Below are positions 35,756 to 44,996 of a stretch of DNA of 64,000 nt, piece after piece. The first letter of the stretch is position 1, and the number at the start of each line of letters is the position of its first letter. The stretch covers positions 1,302,001 to 1,366,000 of the forward strand of contig CM016925.1 in the NCBI GenBank assembly GCA_006247105.1. Reading direction: 5' to 3'. The notes beneath the pieces were generated by a model, which saw only the letters and a program-made list of their open reading frames with translations, did no database searches and had not been told where the DNA came from. The position numbers were made by a program, and so were the translations under genes. The DNA comes from Giardia muris. Taxonomy: Eukaryota > Fornicata > Diplomonadida > Hexamitidae.

Positions 35756-38752
35756 TCAGTATAGTCGATATGCCCTCATACCCTCGAGGAGGATCGTCCG
35801 TCGTAAGAACCCCTCAATACTCTCGGGACTTGTCTCATTAGTATCTAATAGTGAGGTGATGAATCTTAGAACCTCCATTTGATCATCTGAAGCCTCGCTT
35901 ATTGCATTACAAAGATGCCGTATAATTCCTCTTGGAGGAAGAGGATCCTCGGATGTGTCGGGTATTTGGAGTAAGAGTCTGGCCTCTTCATCTATAGTGT
36001 CTTGAAGGTACTCTGATCTACATGTCGAACGTGCAAGTAAGAAAAGAAGTTCGAGGATGCAGGTGAGCATGGTCCGTTCACGCTTCTCACGTAACGCTTG
36101 TATAATTATATCAACGGCTAGCACGCACGCACAATCGTAAAGGTGTGTTTGCTTGAAGTACTGCTCCACATGATGCAATGTGATGCAAGCCAGAAGCCCA
36201 GAAAAGATAAGACCATCACTGGGGTCATGACAACGCTTGAGAGGCGGTTCTGAGTTGGAAGAACTGATTGAGAGTCTTAAAAGGCTCTTTGCAAGGTAGA
36301 GAACAGCCATGAGGGCGTCCTGCTTGGCCTTACCATTGACTCGATGTACCCTTGATAGGTACTCCAGCCCATAGATAGCGAGATCGGTTACTACCATTCC
36401 TTCCTCCCAAGGCATATGCGCCGAGATGTCACAATATCGTAAGCATAATGTGTCCTCGGCTAAAGAAATGGCCGGGGGTTGGGCCTTCTCGCTCGTATGT
36501 AGAACGAGTTGGAGAATAGACTTACTTCCAACTTTGTCAGAGTTCTCTTCTGTTATGAGCTGTGCTAGAAGTGAAGTAATGCTCTGTGCTGACTCTCGAT
36601 CAAGGCCGTAGCCTTTCAGAATGGATAGAAATCCCTCCTTCACGAGGACAGATACACCTTCCGTCCGTAATGGAATGATATTCTCAAGTAATTCGCGTGT
36701 TCGAGCACCTGAACGCTTCACCCACGAATCGAACTCGATGAGGCGTCGACCTGCCAACTTATTCTGACATGCCTCTTGTAGGCTTACTAGTAGTGCATGT
36801 AGATACGTTAGAAGGGAGATACACTCCTGCAGTATTGGTGATAATACATCAAAGGCTCCATTCTCTTGCAGTTGCGTTGAAATGGTCCCAGTAAGACGAA
36901 GAACCACTCCGAACAGCTCCCATACAGCAGAGATGCTATTGGGTACGGGCTTTGCTTCGACCGCCAAATACAACACGGTTTGCCGCAGTACTAATGGAGA
37001 TGCGCTCCCCATAATCAAGGTGGTCTTCAGAAGGAAATTGACGAGAGTCTGAGCTTCGGTGCACTCCTCTTGGGGTACAAACGCCCGAAGCCCAAGGGGG
37101 AAGAGAGTACGGATGGCTTGTTTGGGTGTGGCTAGTAGCTGGATAAATACACCTCGGAAGAAGAGACGCATGCTGAAGGCAAGGTCACGATAACCGATTT
37201 TCGGCCTTGAGGCGTCGGTGACCAGGTTTCCAATCCCCGCGACGCTGCAGATTAGACGGATGTAGGCGCACTGCACACTTGACGCCCGCGAACCGTCAGT
37301 ATCTAGTAACAGCAACGAAAGACGCTCACGGTTATCATAGACCGCCATGCTCACCGTTTCCCGGAGAGACGGGACGCGATGTAGGTCTGCAACAGCCTTC
37401 ACAGCTGCCATCCGCACGCTTGGAACACTATCAAGTAGGAGTTCTAGGAGAGTACCGAGTAGAATCGATCGTCCGGAAAAGCAAAGGCCATCGTAATAGC
37501 GGCTAAGGATGCAGGACGAGGCCTCAATAGCTGCTCGCCGAACAGAAGGTTCTGGATCAGAAAGCGATACCTTCAAGAAATCTAGATCGAGCGCAACGAC
37601 GTCAGGGTCGTCAGAGACGGGGAAAATAGCTTGTAGAATGGCCAGATTGTTCCTCCGGCAGACCGGGTGCTGTGCGTGCTTGTAGCGTTGCAGGCTAGCA
37701 TAGACGGAATCTCGAACGTATTCCTTCCCACCCCGACCCGTTTGGCTCAACCGCTCTAGAACGTGAAGGAAGCGTCTGATCACGGAAGGAGTCGGGGTTC
37801 GTAAGCAGGTTTGGAGGCACATCCCAAGAAGTGTGCGGAGCGCCCTATCCTCATGTTGGCTCCCTCCAAAGAAGCCAGTTATAAAAGCCTCAATGATACG
37901 CGTCCAACCCTTGTCATATGCTCGGGGCTGAATGGCTTTGAGAAAGTCAGGGGTGGCAAAGATAAAAACCACTAGGGATCGTTCCAACTTTTGTAGAATA
38001 CGTCCATAGGTATCACGAACAGTAGGAGGATGGGCACAACCCTTGGTACCATCAAAGATACGAATGAGGCATTGACGGACTGTTACAAGAAGACGTGACG
38101 CCTCAGGTGCAATCTTATCATCCAATGCCGAATATCGTGGGTTTGAGTACAAAGAAAACAACTGACAGAGCGTATAGCAACTTGACACCATCAGTTCCTC
38201 GAGGGACTGCCGGTAGGCCACAAAACACTCGCTCTGTATTTTAGCTTCCCGTTCTGGAAGGTCTACAAGAAGATATTCGAAGAGTTGCAAGTAATGAGTG
38301 AGATGAGCCTCCGTCACCCCCTCACATAGGGCATCTGCTAGTCCACGAAGCAGGAAGGTTGAAAGTCTGATAAAGTGATCCGCACTCATGGATAGAACAG
38401 TACGAATGTCCTCTCTCATGTCCTTCCCAAGTTTCAATACAAGCGGGACAAGAGCCCCCGCGGCAGTATACAATGCATGGGCCCTCAAATTTTCGCAAAG
38501 CAAGCACCCAAACTCCAATATCATTGAAACATTGGTAGTAGAACCATCCGAACTCGATGTTACTAACTCCGGCTTCTTCAGAAGACTGATACATGTGCGT
38601 GGGAGTCGTGAAAGAGTACGAAGATACTGAGATGTCAGACTAGGATTCTCTTTGAGGGCTGATAGATACTCCGCAATGGGATCTCCCTTAGGAGGCGCCG
38701 CTCCTGGCCCAAAAAGTGCCTCGAGCGCCTGCATCTCCGCATCCTCACTCAT
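35756..38752 (-). CDS. Condensin-II subunit G2-like HEAT-repeat protein
   Basis: 998 residues from ATG 38752; the longest frame begins at TTG. The protein is an alpha-solenoid. HEAT repeats near 398-470 read SLSDPEPSVRRAAIEASSCI and LLDSVPSVRMAAVKAVADL, followed by MAVYDNRERLSLLLLDTD, a pattern like CAP-G2 (NCAPG2: deletion-type VR repeats followed by LRYSLHDNSEKVRVAF). The length is near that of NCAPG2 (about 1,140). Condensin II compacts chromosomes in mitosis. CAP-G of condensin I or another HEAT protein remains possible. Divergent from CEP76 over 43 bp. Confidence 0.55.
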   Translation of the reverse strand: MSEDAEMQALEALFGPGAAPPKGDPIAEYLSALKENPSLTSQYLRTLSRLPRTCISLLKKPELVTSSSDGSTTNVSMILEFGCLLCENLRAHALYTAAGALVPLVLKLGKDMREDIRTVLSMSADHFIRLSTFLLRGLADALCEGVTEAHLTHYLQLFEYLLVDLPEREAKIQSECFVAYRQSLEELMVSSCYTLCQLFSLYSNPRYSALDDKIAPEASRLLVTVRQCLIRIFDGTKGCAHPPTVRDTYGRILQKLERSLVVFIFATPDFLKAIQPRAYDKGWTRIIEAFITGFFGGSQHEDRALRTLLGMCLQTCLRTPTPSVIRRFLHVLERLSQTGRGGKEYVRDSVYASLQRYKHAQHPVCRRNNLAILQAIFPVSDDPDVVALDLDFLKVSLSDPEPSVRRAAIEASSCILSRYYDGLCFSGRSILLGTLLELLLDSVPSVRMAAVKAVADLHRVPSLRETVSMAVYDNRERLSLLLLDTDGSRASSVQCAYIRLICSVAGIGNLVTDASRPKIGYRDLAFSMRLFFRGVFIQLLATPKQAIRTLFPLGLRAFVPQEECTEAQTLVNFLLKTTLIMGSASPLVLRQTVLYLAVEAKPVPNSISAVWELFGVVLRLTGTISTQLQENGAFDVLSPILQECISLLTYLHALLVSLQEACQNKLAGRRLIEFDSWVKRSGARTRELLENIIPLRTEGVSVLVKEGFLSILKGYGLDRESAQSITSLLAQLITEENSDKVGSKSILQLVLHTSEKAQPPAISLAEDTLCLRYCDISAHMPWEEGMVVTDLAIYGLEYLSRVHRVNGKAKQDALMAVLYLAKSLLRLSISSSNSEPPLKRCHDPSDGLIFSGLLACITLHHVEQYFKQTHLYDCACVLAVDIIIQALREKRERTMLTCILELLFLLARSTCRSEYLQDTIDEEARLLLQIPDTSEDPLPPRGIIRHLCNAISEASDDQMEVLRFITSLLDTNETSPESIEGFLRRTILLEGMRAYRLY

Positions 38753-38795
38753 TCGCTGCAATGAGCGAGGTTTTTAGAGACTCACTGGAGCAAAA

Positions 38796-40865
38796 ATGCG
38801 TCAAAGCCCATTGGCGTTCGTCCGCACACACCTCTCCGCAGAGGAAGTCGAGACGCTCCTACGTGACTGCCAGCTTACGCCCACCATGGGGCATGAGATC
38901 GTCGCAAATAGACTCCGACAAGAGCTACCAAGACATCCTCTCTTCAAGAAGATTATCCGCGAGTACATGGCACTTGTACACCCCCAAACAGGTGGGGAGC
39001 ATGCTCCTGTTGTTCTCCAAGCCGAAGACGCCGGAGAGTGGCGAGAGGAGCGGCGGAAGCAGGTTGCAGCACATGCGGTATCTGCCCCTGCACCTGTACA
39101 TGTAGCTTTACCTCGTGAAGAGTCTACGGAGGGCTCGCGGATAGGATTATCGCTGGATGTTAAGATCTGCGGCGCGGTCGACTTCCCACGTTCTACAGAG
39201 GTGGAGAGCCTCATCGATTTGCACTTTCTGTTCCGGAATCAGCGAGCTTCGGCGCCGGCCATTGAACTAAGAGCATCGCCATCCTTTGCCTCGCACCCCT
39301 TTTCGTTCCGCATATCTGACTCAGCACTCTCACTTCAACAGTTATATGAGGCAATGAATCCATATCCAATGGAGATCGTCTCCATCAAGTATTGTTCAGA
39401 TGGCAATAGGAGCGTCCACGGCGTGGGGTCTATCACGTGGAGCAACTTCTTTCGTTCCTTGACGTTGACATCTATTGAAGGGCAGACCATAAAGGTGCCG
39501 TTGTACGTCCCTTGGCAGCCGCAGACGCAGAATACGGTAGTAGGAAGGATACTACTACGCCTCACGTTCTCCATCCCTCCGTTTCTGACCAGTTCGATAG
39601 AGAATACCATCAATGATCTCGTTAAAGATGCAGAGCGTGCCAAGAAGGAGCTGGACACTGCCCTGGAAAAGTACGAGCAAGTGTCTAAGGGGTTCCATGC
39701 GGAATTCCAGATGTCACAGCCCACCACGACAGATATTAGCGCCAGACGCGTCCTAACATACGCATTGCGAGATGATGGGCTCAAAGTCCCAATAACCACT
39801 CTGGTACAGCCAACCATCACACGTGCCCTACAAACACCTCGTCACTGCTCCCGGTTCGTCCAACTAATGTCACCAGCCAGCTCCTTTGCCGCGCCTGAGG
39901 GCTGTTTCAATGGTGATGAGCGAAGAAGCATCTGGTCTCGGGTTCACACGACGCTAACTCGAGGCACCGCCTCACCTGAGGATAAGGCTGTCCTCCTTTG
40001 CTCTCTACTACGTGGATACCAGATCCCTGCCTTCGTAGCACTAGGACAACACCGGACGCGCACCGCCGTCCGCGCCTATGTCGTCTGCATTTGCGACCGC
40101 ATCATCCAGTTCTGGGACGTCATGAGCACGTCCATTGCGACCGTTACAGAGCTGCGTGCGGGGAATCGGGAAGGAGAGTACCAGATCACGAACGATGGCG
40201 AGGTCTTCTTCCTTACGCTCGACTGTATTTTCAATGACACGTATATCTTCGCGAATATTCAACGGAATAACGCATTCCAGGTAGCAAACAATGGCATTGT
40301 TCACGGGCCTTCTCTTGATATTTCCCGACCAGGTTTCTGGAAGGAGTTGAACCGGGATGCAATCCAGCATGTTAAGGACACTATGGTTCTTACACCGTGT
40401 CCTATCAAGCAGTTCGATCAACAAGTGGCTCAGGAGTGCGCACGAGAGCTTGAGAGGGAGCTCTGGCGGCTTATTCGATCACGACGTGAGGAAGTCGGCC
40501 TAGTGACGGTCCAAAGCGACGTCATATCGAACATGCTCACCCCAATGCTTGCTTCCTGTGAAAATGCACTAATCCTTGGAAGCCAGGTCGGTACTCTCGG
40601 GAATGAGACCTTCAAGCTTGCGTTACGGCAGTTCATCCAGCAAGGAGAACGCTTTGTCATGTATCCACTGCAGCTCACTGGTCCACTGCGTCTATACCCT
40701 CCATCAATATTGCGCAGTATCCTCATCAACGAGAAAGGTCACGAAATCCTCGACTCCTACGGCGATCGGATCCGCTTGGGGCTGAGCATAGAGGTATTCG
40801 GGTATGCTGAGACAGTGATGGCCGTCTGGGTTGCCGTTGCCACTTGCTACGTGCCAACCGTGTGA
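38796..40865 (+). CDS. CEP76: CEP76 homologue (centrosome/cilium protein)
   Basis: 689 residues against 659 in human CEP76. An N-terminal helical part is followed by a C2-like domain (about 118-262; SLDVKICGAVDFP, VGRILLRLTFSI) and a transglutaminase-like domain at about 352-460 (RFVQLMSP, DKAVLLCSLLRGYQIPAFVALG, RIIQFWDVM). The histidine expected in the AHTW motif of the family is replaced (VRAYVVC), so the fold is probably non-catalytic. CEP76 limits centriole reduplication and works at ciliary bases; in a flagellate such as Giardia a basal-body role is likely. ATG context GAGCAAAAATG. Confidence 0.78.
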   Translation: MRQSPLAFVRTHLSAEEVETLLRDCQLTPTMGHEIVANRLRQELPRHPLFKKIIREYMALVHPQTGGEHAPVVLQAEDAGEWREERRKQVAAHAVSAPAPVHVALPREESTEGSRIGLSLDVKICGAVDFPRSTEVESLIDLHFLFRNQRASAPAIELRASPSFASHPFSFRISDSALSLQQLYEAMNPYPMEIVSIKYCSDGNRSVHGVGSITWSNFFRSLTLTSIEGQTIKVPLYVPWQPQTQNTVVGRILLRLTFSIPPFLTSSIENTINDLVKDAERAKKELDTALEKYEQVSKGFHAEFQMSQPTTTDISARRVLTYALRDDGLKVPITTLVQPTITRALQTPRHCSRFVQLMSPASSFAAPEGCFNGDERRSIWSRVHTTLTRGTASPEDKAVLLCSLLRGYQIPAFVALGQHRTRTAVRAYVVCICDRIIQFWDVMSTSIATVTELRAGNREGEYQITNDGEVFFLTLDCIFNDTYIFANIQRNNAFQVANNGIVHGPSLDISRPGFWKELNRDAIQHVKDTMVLTPCPIKQFDQQVAQECARELERELWRLIRSRREEVGLVTVQSDVISNMLTPMLASCENALILGSQVGTLGNETFKLALRQFIQQGERFVMYPLQLTGPLRLYPPSILRSILINEKGHEILDSYGDRIRLGLSIEVFGYAETVMAVWVAVATCYVPTV

Positions 40866-40876
40866 ATCCAGGAGAG

Positions 40877-42853
40877 TTAGTTCTGGACAAGTGTACGGAT
40901 AGCTTGAGATGGACTTCGCTCGGCCCAGTGGCAAATCGATTCCCCCAAGTTGTTGATAATGTCGCCCTCGTACGGGAGGAGTAGTCTCACGACATCTTCG
41001 TGTCCCCAGCGGGCTGCAAGCATGAGAGCTGTTGTGCCCTCAGTATTGGTCATTCGAACCTCTGAAAGCAGGAGTCGCGCGCATGCAACACTCCCAGTAA
41101 GCGCTGCCGCCATAAGGGCAGTGCCTCCGTGTGTTGCCCGGCAACGGGCCTCGTAGGGGGCTAAACACGCGACAACATAAGGGAATCCTCGACTGGCAGC
41201 GATCATCAGGGCCGTGCAATGGTCCCAGGTGGTGTCTTTGATGAGGATCCCATCGGCTCGAAGACGTGCCTCGGCCGTTAGCGCAGGTATCAAGGCCCAG
41301 CGATTAAACTGGGCGCAGTACATGAGGGCAGTCATTGAGTAATCGTCTCGGCAACAGAGTAGATGTGCATGCTTTTGTAGCTCATTAACGACTGCTTGAA
41401 TATGCGCTTCGTCCATCACAACGTGTTCCCTTTCGTCTAGGACCAGATGGTGAAGAGGAGTTCGACCCACTTCATCAAGGATGTCACCTCGGCTCCTAAG
41501 AAACTCTGCTAGTCTATGGTAGCCGTGAGCCTCAGCAAGATCGGCGGCTGTCCGACCTTGCGGTGTCCTACGACAGACCATATGCAAAAGGTGCTGACAA
41601 CGTACGAAGTCGCCGGCAGATGCTGCCGAGTGCAGGACGGTATATCCGAACTCATCCATGATGATTTCATGGGTCTCGACAAGGGGGTAGATGTCGGTCC
41701 AGCCATTCTTCCAAGCGAAGAGGCCAGCAGAATTGTTCCCACCCGCACGAATCCTAGCCTCTCCTAGGAGACGTTTTACGGCAACCCGATCACGCATTCG
41801 GACGGCAAGGTGAAGGGCGGTACACCCACATTGCGCATGATGGCCCATCTGTTCAAGGTTCTGCTGAATAGCTTGTACATCACTACAACCGACTGCTATC
41901 ATCAGATCAGTAACCCCTTGGAGGTACAGTGCCTTGGGCTCGAGGTAGTGAAGCCATTGGAAGCATGCGCGATTGCCAGCGGCCAGAGAATGCATAGAGG
42001 CGGTAAACCCGTTCTGGGAAACATGTCTGACATGATTGTGCATGAGTCTATAAACTGACGACATGTCACCTTCTCGTACGGCACGTATGCATGCTGTATA
42101 GCCATGAGAGTCGTACTCCAGACCACGAGAAGTTAAGATGGAGCCTACTAATGAGGAGTCATTATAGTAGTTCTCTAACTCCACGAAGAACTCCCCTGGA
42201 GAGCGAGTATAATCAGTATGCAATAGGCTCATGAACGACAAGGTACTCGGCCCTGAGTAACGCTCCTCAATAGTTGAAACTAGCTTACGGAATCTGAGGT
42301 AGATTGAGAGAAGAGTACTGTCATGTACATCCCGACAAAGTGATGGCTCATGATCATCGCCCATAGGAGCTTCTACAAGTATAGAAGGATCCAATTGAAC
42401 AATCCCTCGACCAGACTGATGAATGAGAACGTTGGAAGGCTCTAAGCGTAGTGCAGAGACAACCCGATACCCCTGGGAGAGAGCGTAGATAATCGCTTGA
42501 GTAAGATCATAGATCAAAGCCTGGAAACGATCCCTTGATAACCCCATTGTTTGAACTGGTCCACCTTTGGCGTAAAGTCTTTCCCCTGCAGTGTTGTACT
42601 CCCCGTCCAAGCAGACGGTCCCGTCATCAACCTGTCTCGCATAGACGTCCTGCAAATTCGGGTGTGAGATTCGGTTGAGGTGGAGTAACGAATCTCCCGT
42701 CTTGGCGCATAAGGATTTCACGAAGAGGAGTGTGCGAGGGACTGCGAGGGTCCTGGTGAGCCAAAGGCTTGGCCTCCCGGGCTTTCCCGTGACGAAAAGG
42801 AAGTAAGCGACGCTGATTTTAATGCAGGATGATGGTGGGATAGAGGTGGCCAT
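40877..42853 (-). CDS. NEK-like pseudokinase with ankyrin repeats
   Basis: 658 residues. The N-terminal 270 residues are a degenerate kinase domain: HRDLKPSN is ALRLEPSN (catalytic Asp to Arg, Lys to Glu) and DFG is DPS. The VAIK and glycine-loop positions are not clear. From about 265 to the end are ankyrin repeats (GTALMAAALTGSVACARLLL, GTTALMLAARWGHEDVVRLL), interrupted by a more diverged stretch near 420-500. It is the third such gene in this window; all three lack the catalytic Asp. Its only usable ATG (42853) lies 31 bp inside the divergent GTPase gene and has a poor context, so the start is uncertain. Convergent with CEP76, 11 bp apart. Confidence 0.85.
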   Translation of the reverse strand: MATSIPPSSCIKISVAYFLFVTGKPGRPSLWLTRTLAVPRTLLFVKSLCAKTGDSLLHLNRISHPNLQDVYARQVDDGTVCLDGEYNTAGERLYAKGGPVQTMGLSRDRFQALIYDLTQAIIYALSQGYRVVSALRLEPSNVLIHQSGRGIVQLDPSILVEAPMGDDHEPSLCRDVHDSTLLSIYLRFRKLVSTIEERYSGPSTLSFMSLLHTDYTRSPGEFFVELENYYNDSSLVGSILTSRGLEYDSHGYTACIRAVREGDMSSVYRLMHNHVRHVSQNGFTASMHSLAAGNRACFQWLHYLEPKALYLQGVTDLMIAVGCSDVQAIQQNLEQMGHHAQCGCTALHLAVRMRDRVAVKRLLGEARIRAGGNNSAGLFAWKNGWTDIYPLVETHEIIMDEFGYTVLHSAASAGDFVRCQHLLHMVCRRTPQGRTAADLAEAHGYHRLAEFLRSRGDILDEVGRTPLHHLVLDEREHVVMDEAHIQAVVNELQKHAHLLCCRDDYSMTALMYCAQFNRWALIPALTAEARLRADGILIKDTTWDHCTALMIAASRGFPYVVACLAPYEARCRATHGGTALMAAALTGSVACARLLLSEVRMTNTEGTTALMLAARWGHEDVVRLLLPYEGDIINNLGESICHWAERSPSQAIRTLVQN

Positions 42854-44987
42854 CCTAACGCAGGCTGCACTTGCCGACGCGACCGAGCGCTACATCTCCC
42901 CCATATGCAAGCGTCTAAGCCTTCCGATGTCGCGTCTTCCGAACTCTCGGCCTGTGATTCTCGTCCTTGGTGAGGAACTAAGTGGAAAGTCATCGTTGAT
43001 CAGCTACATTGCTGATACGGACCTCCGCGCCGCAAGCATGTGTCTCAATGTATTCCTTCCCGGACAGGACACAGGTCACAAGGACATGGATATACTCGAT
43101 CTTCTTTGTCCAAGCCTGGCTCACATCTTTCGATCTACGGCTCTTCCCGTGTCTTTACTCAACATCCAAACGTTTGCGTCCTATAGCGCCTCAGGCTTCG
43201 GGCTGATGACGACGCTGAGGGCTAGTGTCTCTACACCCGCCACTTCTGACGGTATACAGCTTGGGAAGTCCTTATTCTACTCATTTGTAGATCCCGCCGC
43301 GCAAGGGGGAAGTGTCCTTGTGGAGACTACAAGGGATACGCTTGGAGAGATTCCAACACAGCATCTGACAAGTAGCACATGCCCTTTTATCTTCATCGAG
43401 GTACCCTATTACCATAGTAATGTTCGCGATTTAACATTGCGGGGCTCACACGCGGCCGGGCTTGCTGCATCGTCCAAGGTGGGGAAAGGTGGGCAACCCT
43501 TCAATCATGCTGAGAAGAAGGCTTTAGATGCAGTGGTGGCCGTGCTACTTGAGCAGGCGGATGTCATCCTAGTGACGACGAGCTGTAATGCAGAGCAGGG
43601 ATCGGAAGGCTTTTCCGGTAGTACACTCAACACTCTAGCACATATATCGCTTCACGATCAGCTCTTTGCGAAGACACACGTTGTGTTAACGAAGGCCGAC
43701 AGCATTGCCAAGAAGCCAGTCTACGTCCATGCGATCCAGGAGTGTGCGGCACAGCTGACGATCCTTTCGCCTTATAGGCGGTTTCCGATCTTAACGGTAC
43801 ATATCCCGAGGTATTCGGAGTTGCGCTTGGCCGAGGAGCATAATAGGAATGCACGCCTCAAGCACAGCATCTGCCAGACCATGCAACAACTAGAGGCCTC
43901 AAGTGTCCAGCTAGTCGACAAGACTAACATGGTTATCGGCGTGATCAACCTTGGAAGCACCCTTGCCGCCGATCCGGACCTAGAATTGGGATCGTCCCTG
44001 TTGGGCCGTTCCACTCGACAACTGCGATCGAGCAGCGCTTCGGCGAATCCGGGGTCGATCATTGTAGACTCTGGAATCCACACTCGCGAGAGCCCACGAC
44101 GACGTTCTTGTAGCAACGTATGTGAAGGTAGTCAGGCCTTACGCCTGACGGGAAAGCCCAGCTTCGTGGCCAACGCCTCCACAAGTCGAGATGCACAAGC
44201 GATGATGCTCACGTCGCTACAGGATTCCGGTCTTGTGGCGAGTCTTAGGAATAGTCAGCAGGTGGTCATTGACTTGGCGGCACGACTGATGGGACAATGC
44301 GGCGCTGCTTTACGCTTTATGAACCCCGATCTCATAGGAGAACAACCCGGAAAGTCACGCTTCCAGCCACATAACGATTCGGAAAGGGAGCCGCAACACC
44401 GTGCAGCGGGGTACCTCATGTCGATGACTGACACTTTGATGGAGCAGTTAGGGGGGTCTATCATCCAGGTTCGGGACATTACCATCGTTGAGACCTTGAG
44501 ACGGATCGAACTTATCATGCAGCGTCTTCGGGACTACACGCGCATTTCACGCAGGACAAACGCCTACAATTGGATGATATTCCTTTCTCGAGTTATCCTT
44601 GTCGTTGGAGCTATCGTCCTGACGTTTCTTCTGCTTCTAGCAGGAGGCTTCTTTGAGCCCGACTTTCTACAATCACGATGCTATGTTCATCATCTCGCAC
44701 GTGCCATTAACCACCGGGAAGAGGTGTTTGAGGGGTCACCCCTTGAGAGGGCGATTTGTGTCCTCTTCTATGAGGGAGGGATTTTCTGGCTTCGAACCCG
44801 TATTCAGAACATTCGCACAACCATTTTGTTATGCTCTCTCGTCCCTCTTCTGTTACTTGTGGCAGTACTTCTGAGGTATGCATACAAGGCAGCTCCGCTC
44901 CCTCACGCCGAACTCCAGCGCATCGCGCTTGAGGCCCGTGCAGTCCTCTCTCCGTTGCAGCAGAACCTTGCCGCACTCAAAAATTAA
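42822..44987 (+). CDS. Membrane-anchored dynamin/EHD-like GTPase
   Basis: 721 residues. The P-loop is GEELSGKSS (50-58) and the G4 motif TKAD (290-293). No clear DxxG is seen at G3, where FIEVPYYHSN (191-200) stands; EHD proteins have IIDTPG there. Two transmembrane helices near 583-612 (VILVVGAIVLTFLLLLAGGF) and 665-685 (LLCSLVPLLLLVAVLL) close the protein, a layout used by membrane-fusing dynamin relatives (atlastin, mitofusin). A role in shaping or fusing internal membranes is inferred. The ATG has the context GATTTTAATG. Its first 32 bases overlap the 5' end of the divergent pseudokinase gene. The HECT ligase gene starts 9 bp downstream. Confidence 0.72.
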   Translation: MQDDGGIEVAILTQAALADATERYISPICKRLSLPMSRLPNSRPVILVLGEELSGKSSLISYIADTDLRAASMCLNVFLPGQDTGHKDMDILDLLCPSLAHIFRSTALPVSLLNIQTFASYSASGFGLMTTLRASVSTPATSDGIQLGKSLFYSFVDPAAQGGSVLVETTRDTLGEIPTQHLTSSTCPFIFIEVPYYHSNVRDLTLRGSHAAGLAASSKVGKGGQPFNHAEKKALDAVVAVLLEQADVILVTTSCNAEQGSEGFSGSTLNTLAHISLHDQLFAKTHVVLTKADSIAKKPVYVHAIQECAAQLTILSPYRRFPILTVHIPRYSELRLAEEHNRNARLKHSICQTMQQLEASSVQLVDKTNMVIGVINLGSTLAADPDLELGSSLLGRSTRQLRSSSASANPGSIIVDSGIHTRESPRRRSCSNVCEGSQALRLTGKPSFVANASTSRDAQAMMLTSLQDSGLVASLRNSQQVVIDLAARLMGQCGAALRFMNPDLIGEQPGKSRFQPHNDSEREPQHRAAGYLMSMTDTLMEQLGGSIIQVRDITIVETLRRIELIMQRLRDYTRISRRTNAYNWMIFLSRVILVVGAIVLTFLLLLAGGFFEPDFLQSRCYVHHLARAINHREEVFEGSPLERAICVLFYEGGIFWLRTRIQNIRTTILLCSLVPLLLLVAVLLRYAYKAAPLPHAELQRIALEARAVLSPLQQNLAALKN

Positions 44988-44996
44988 CAAGTAAAG

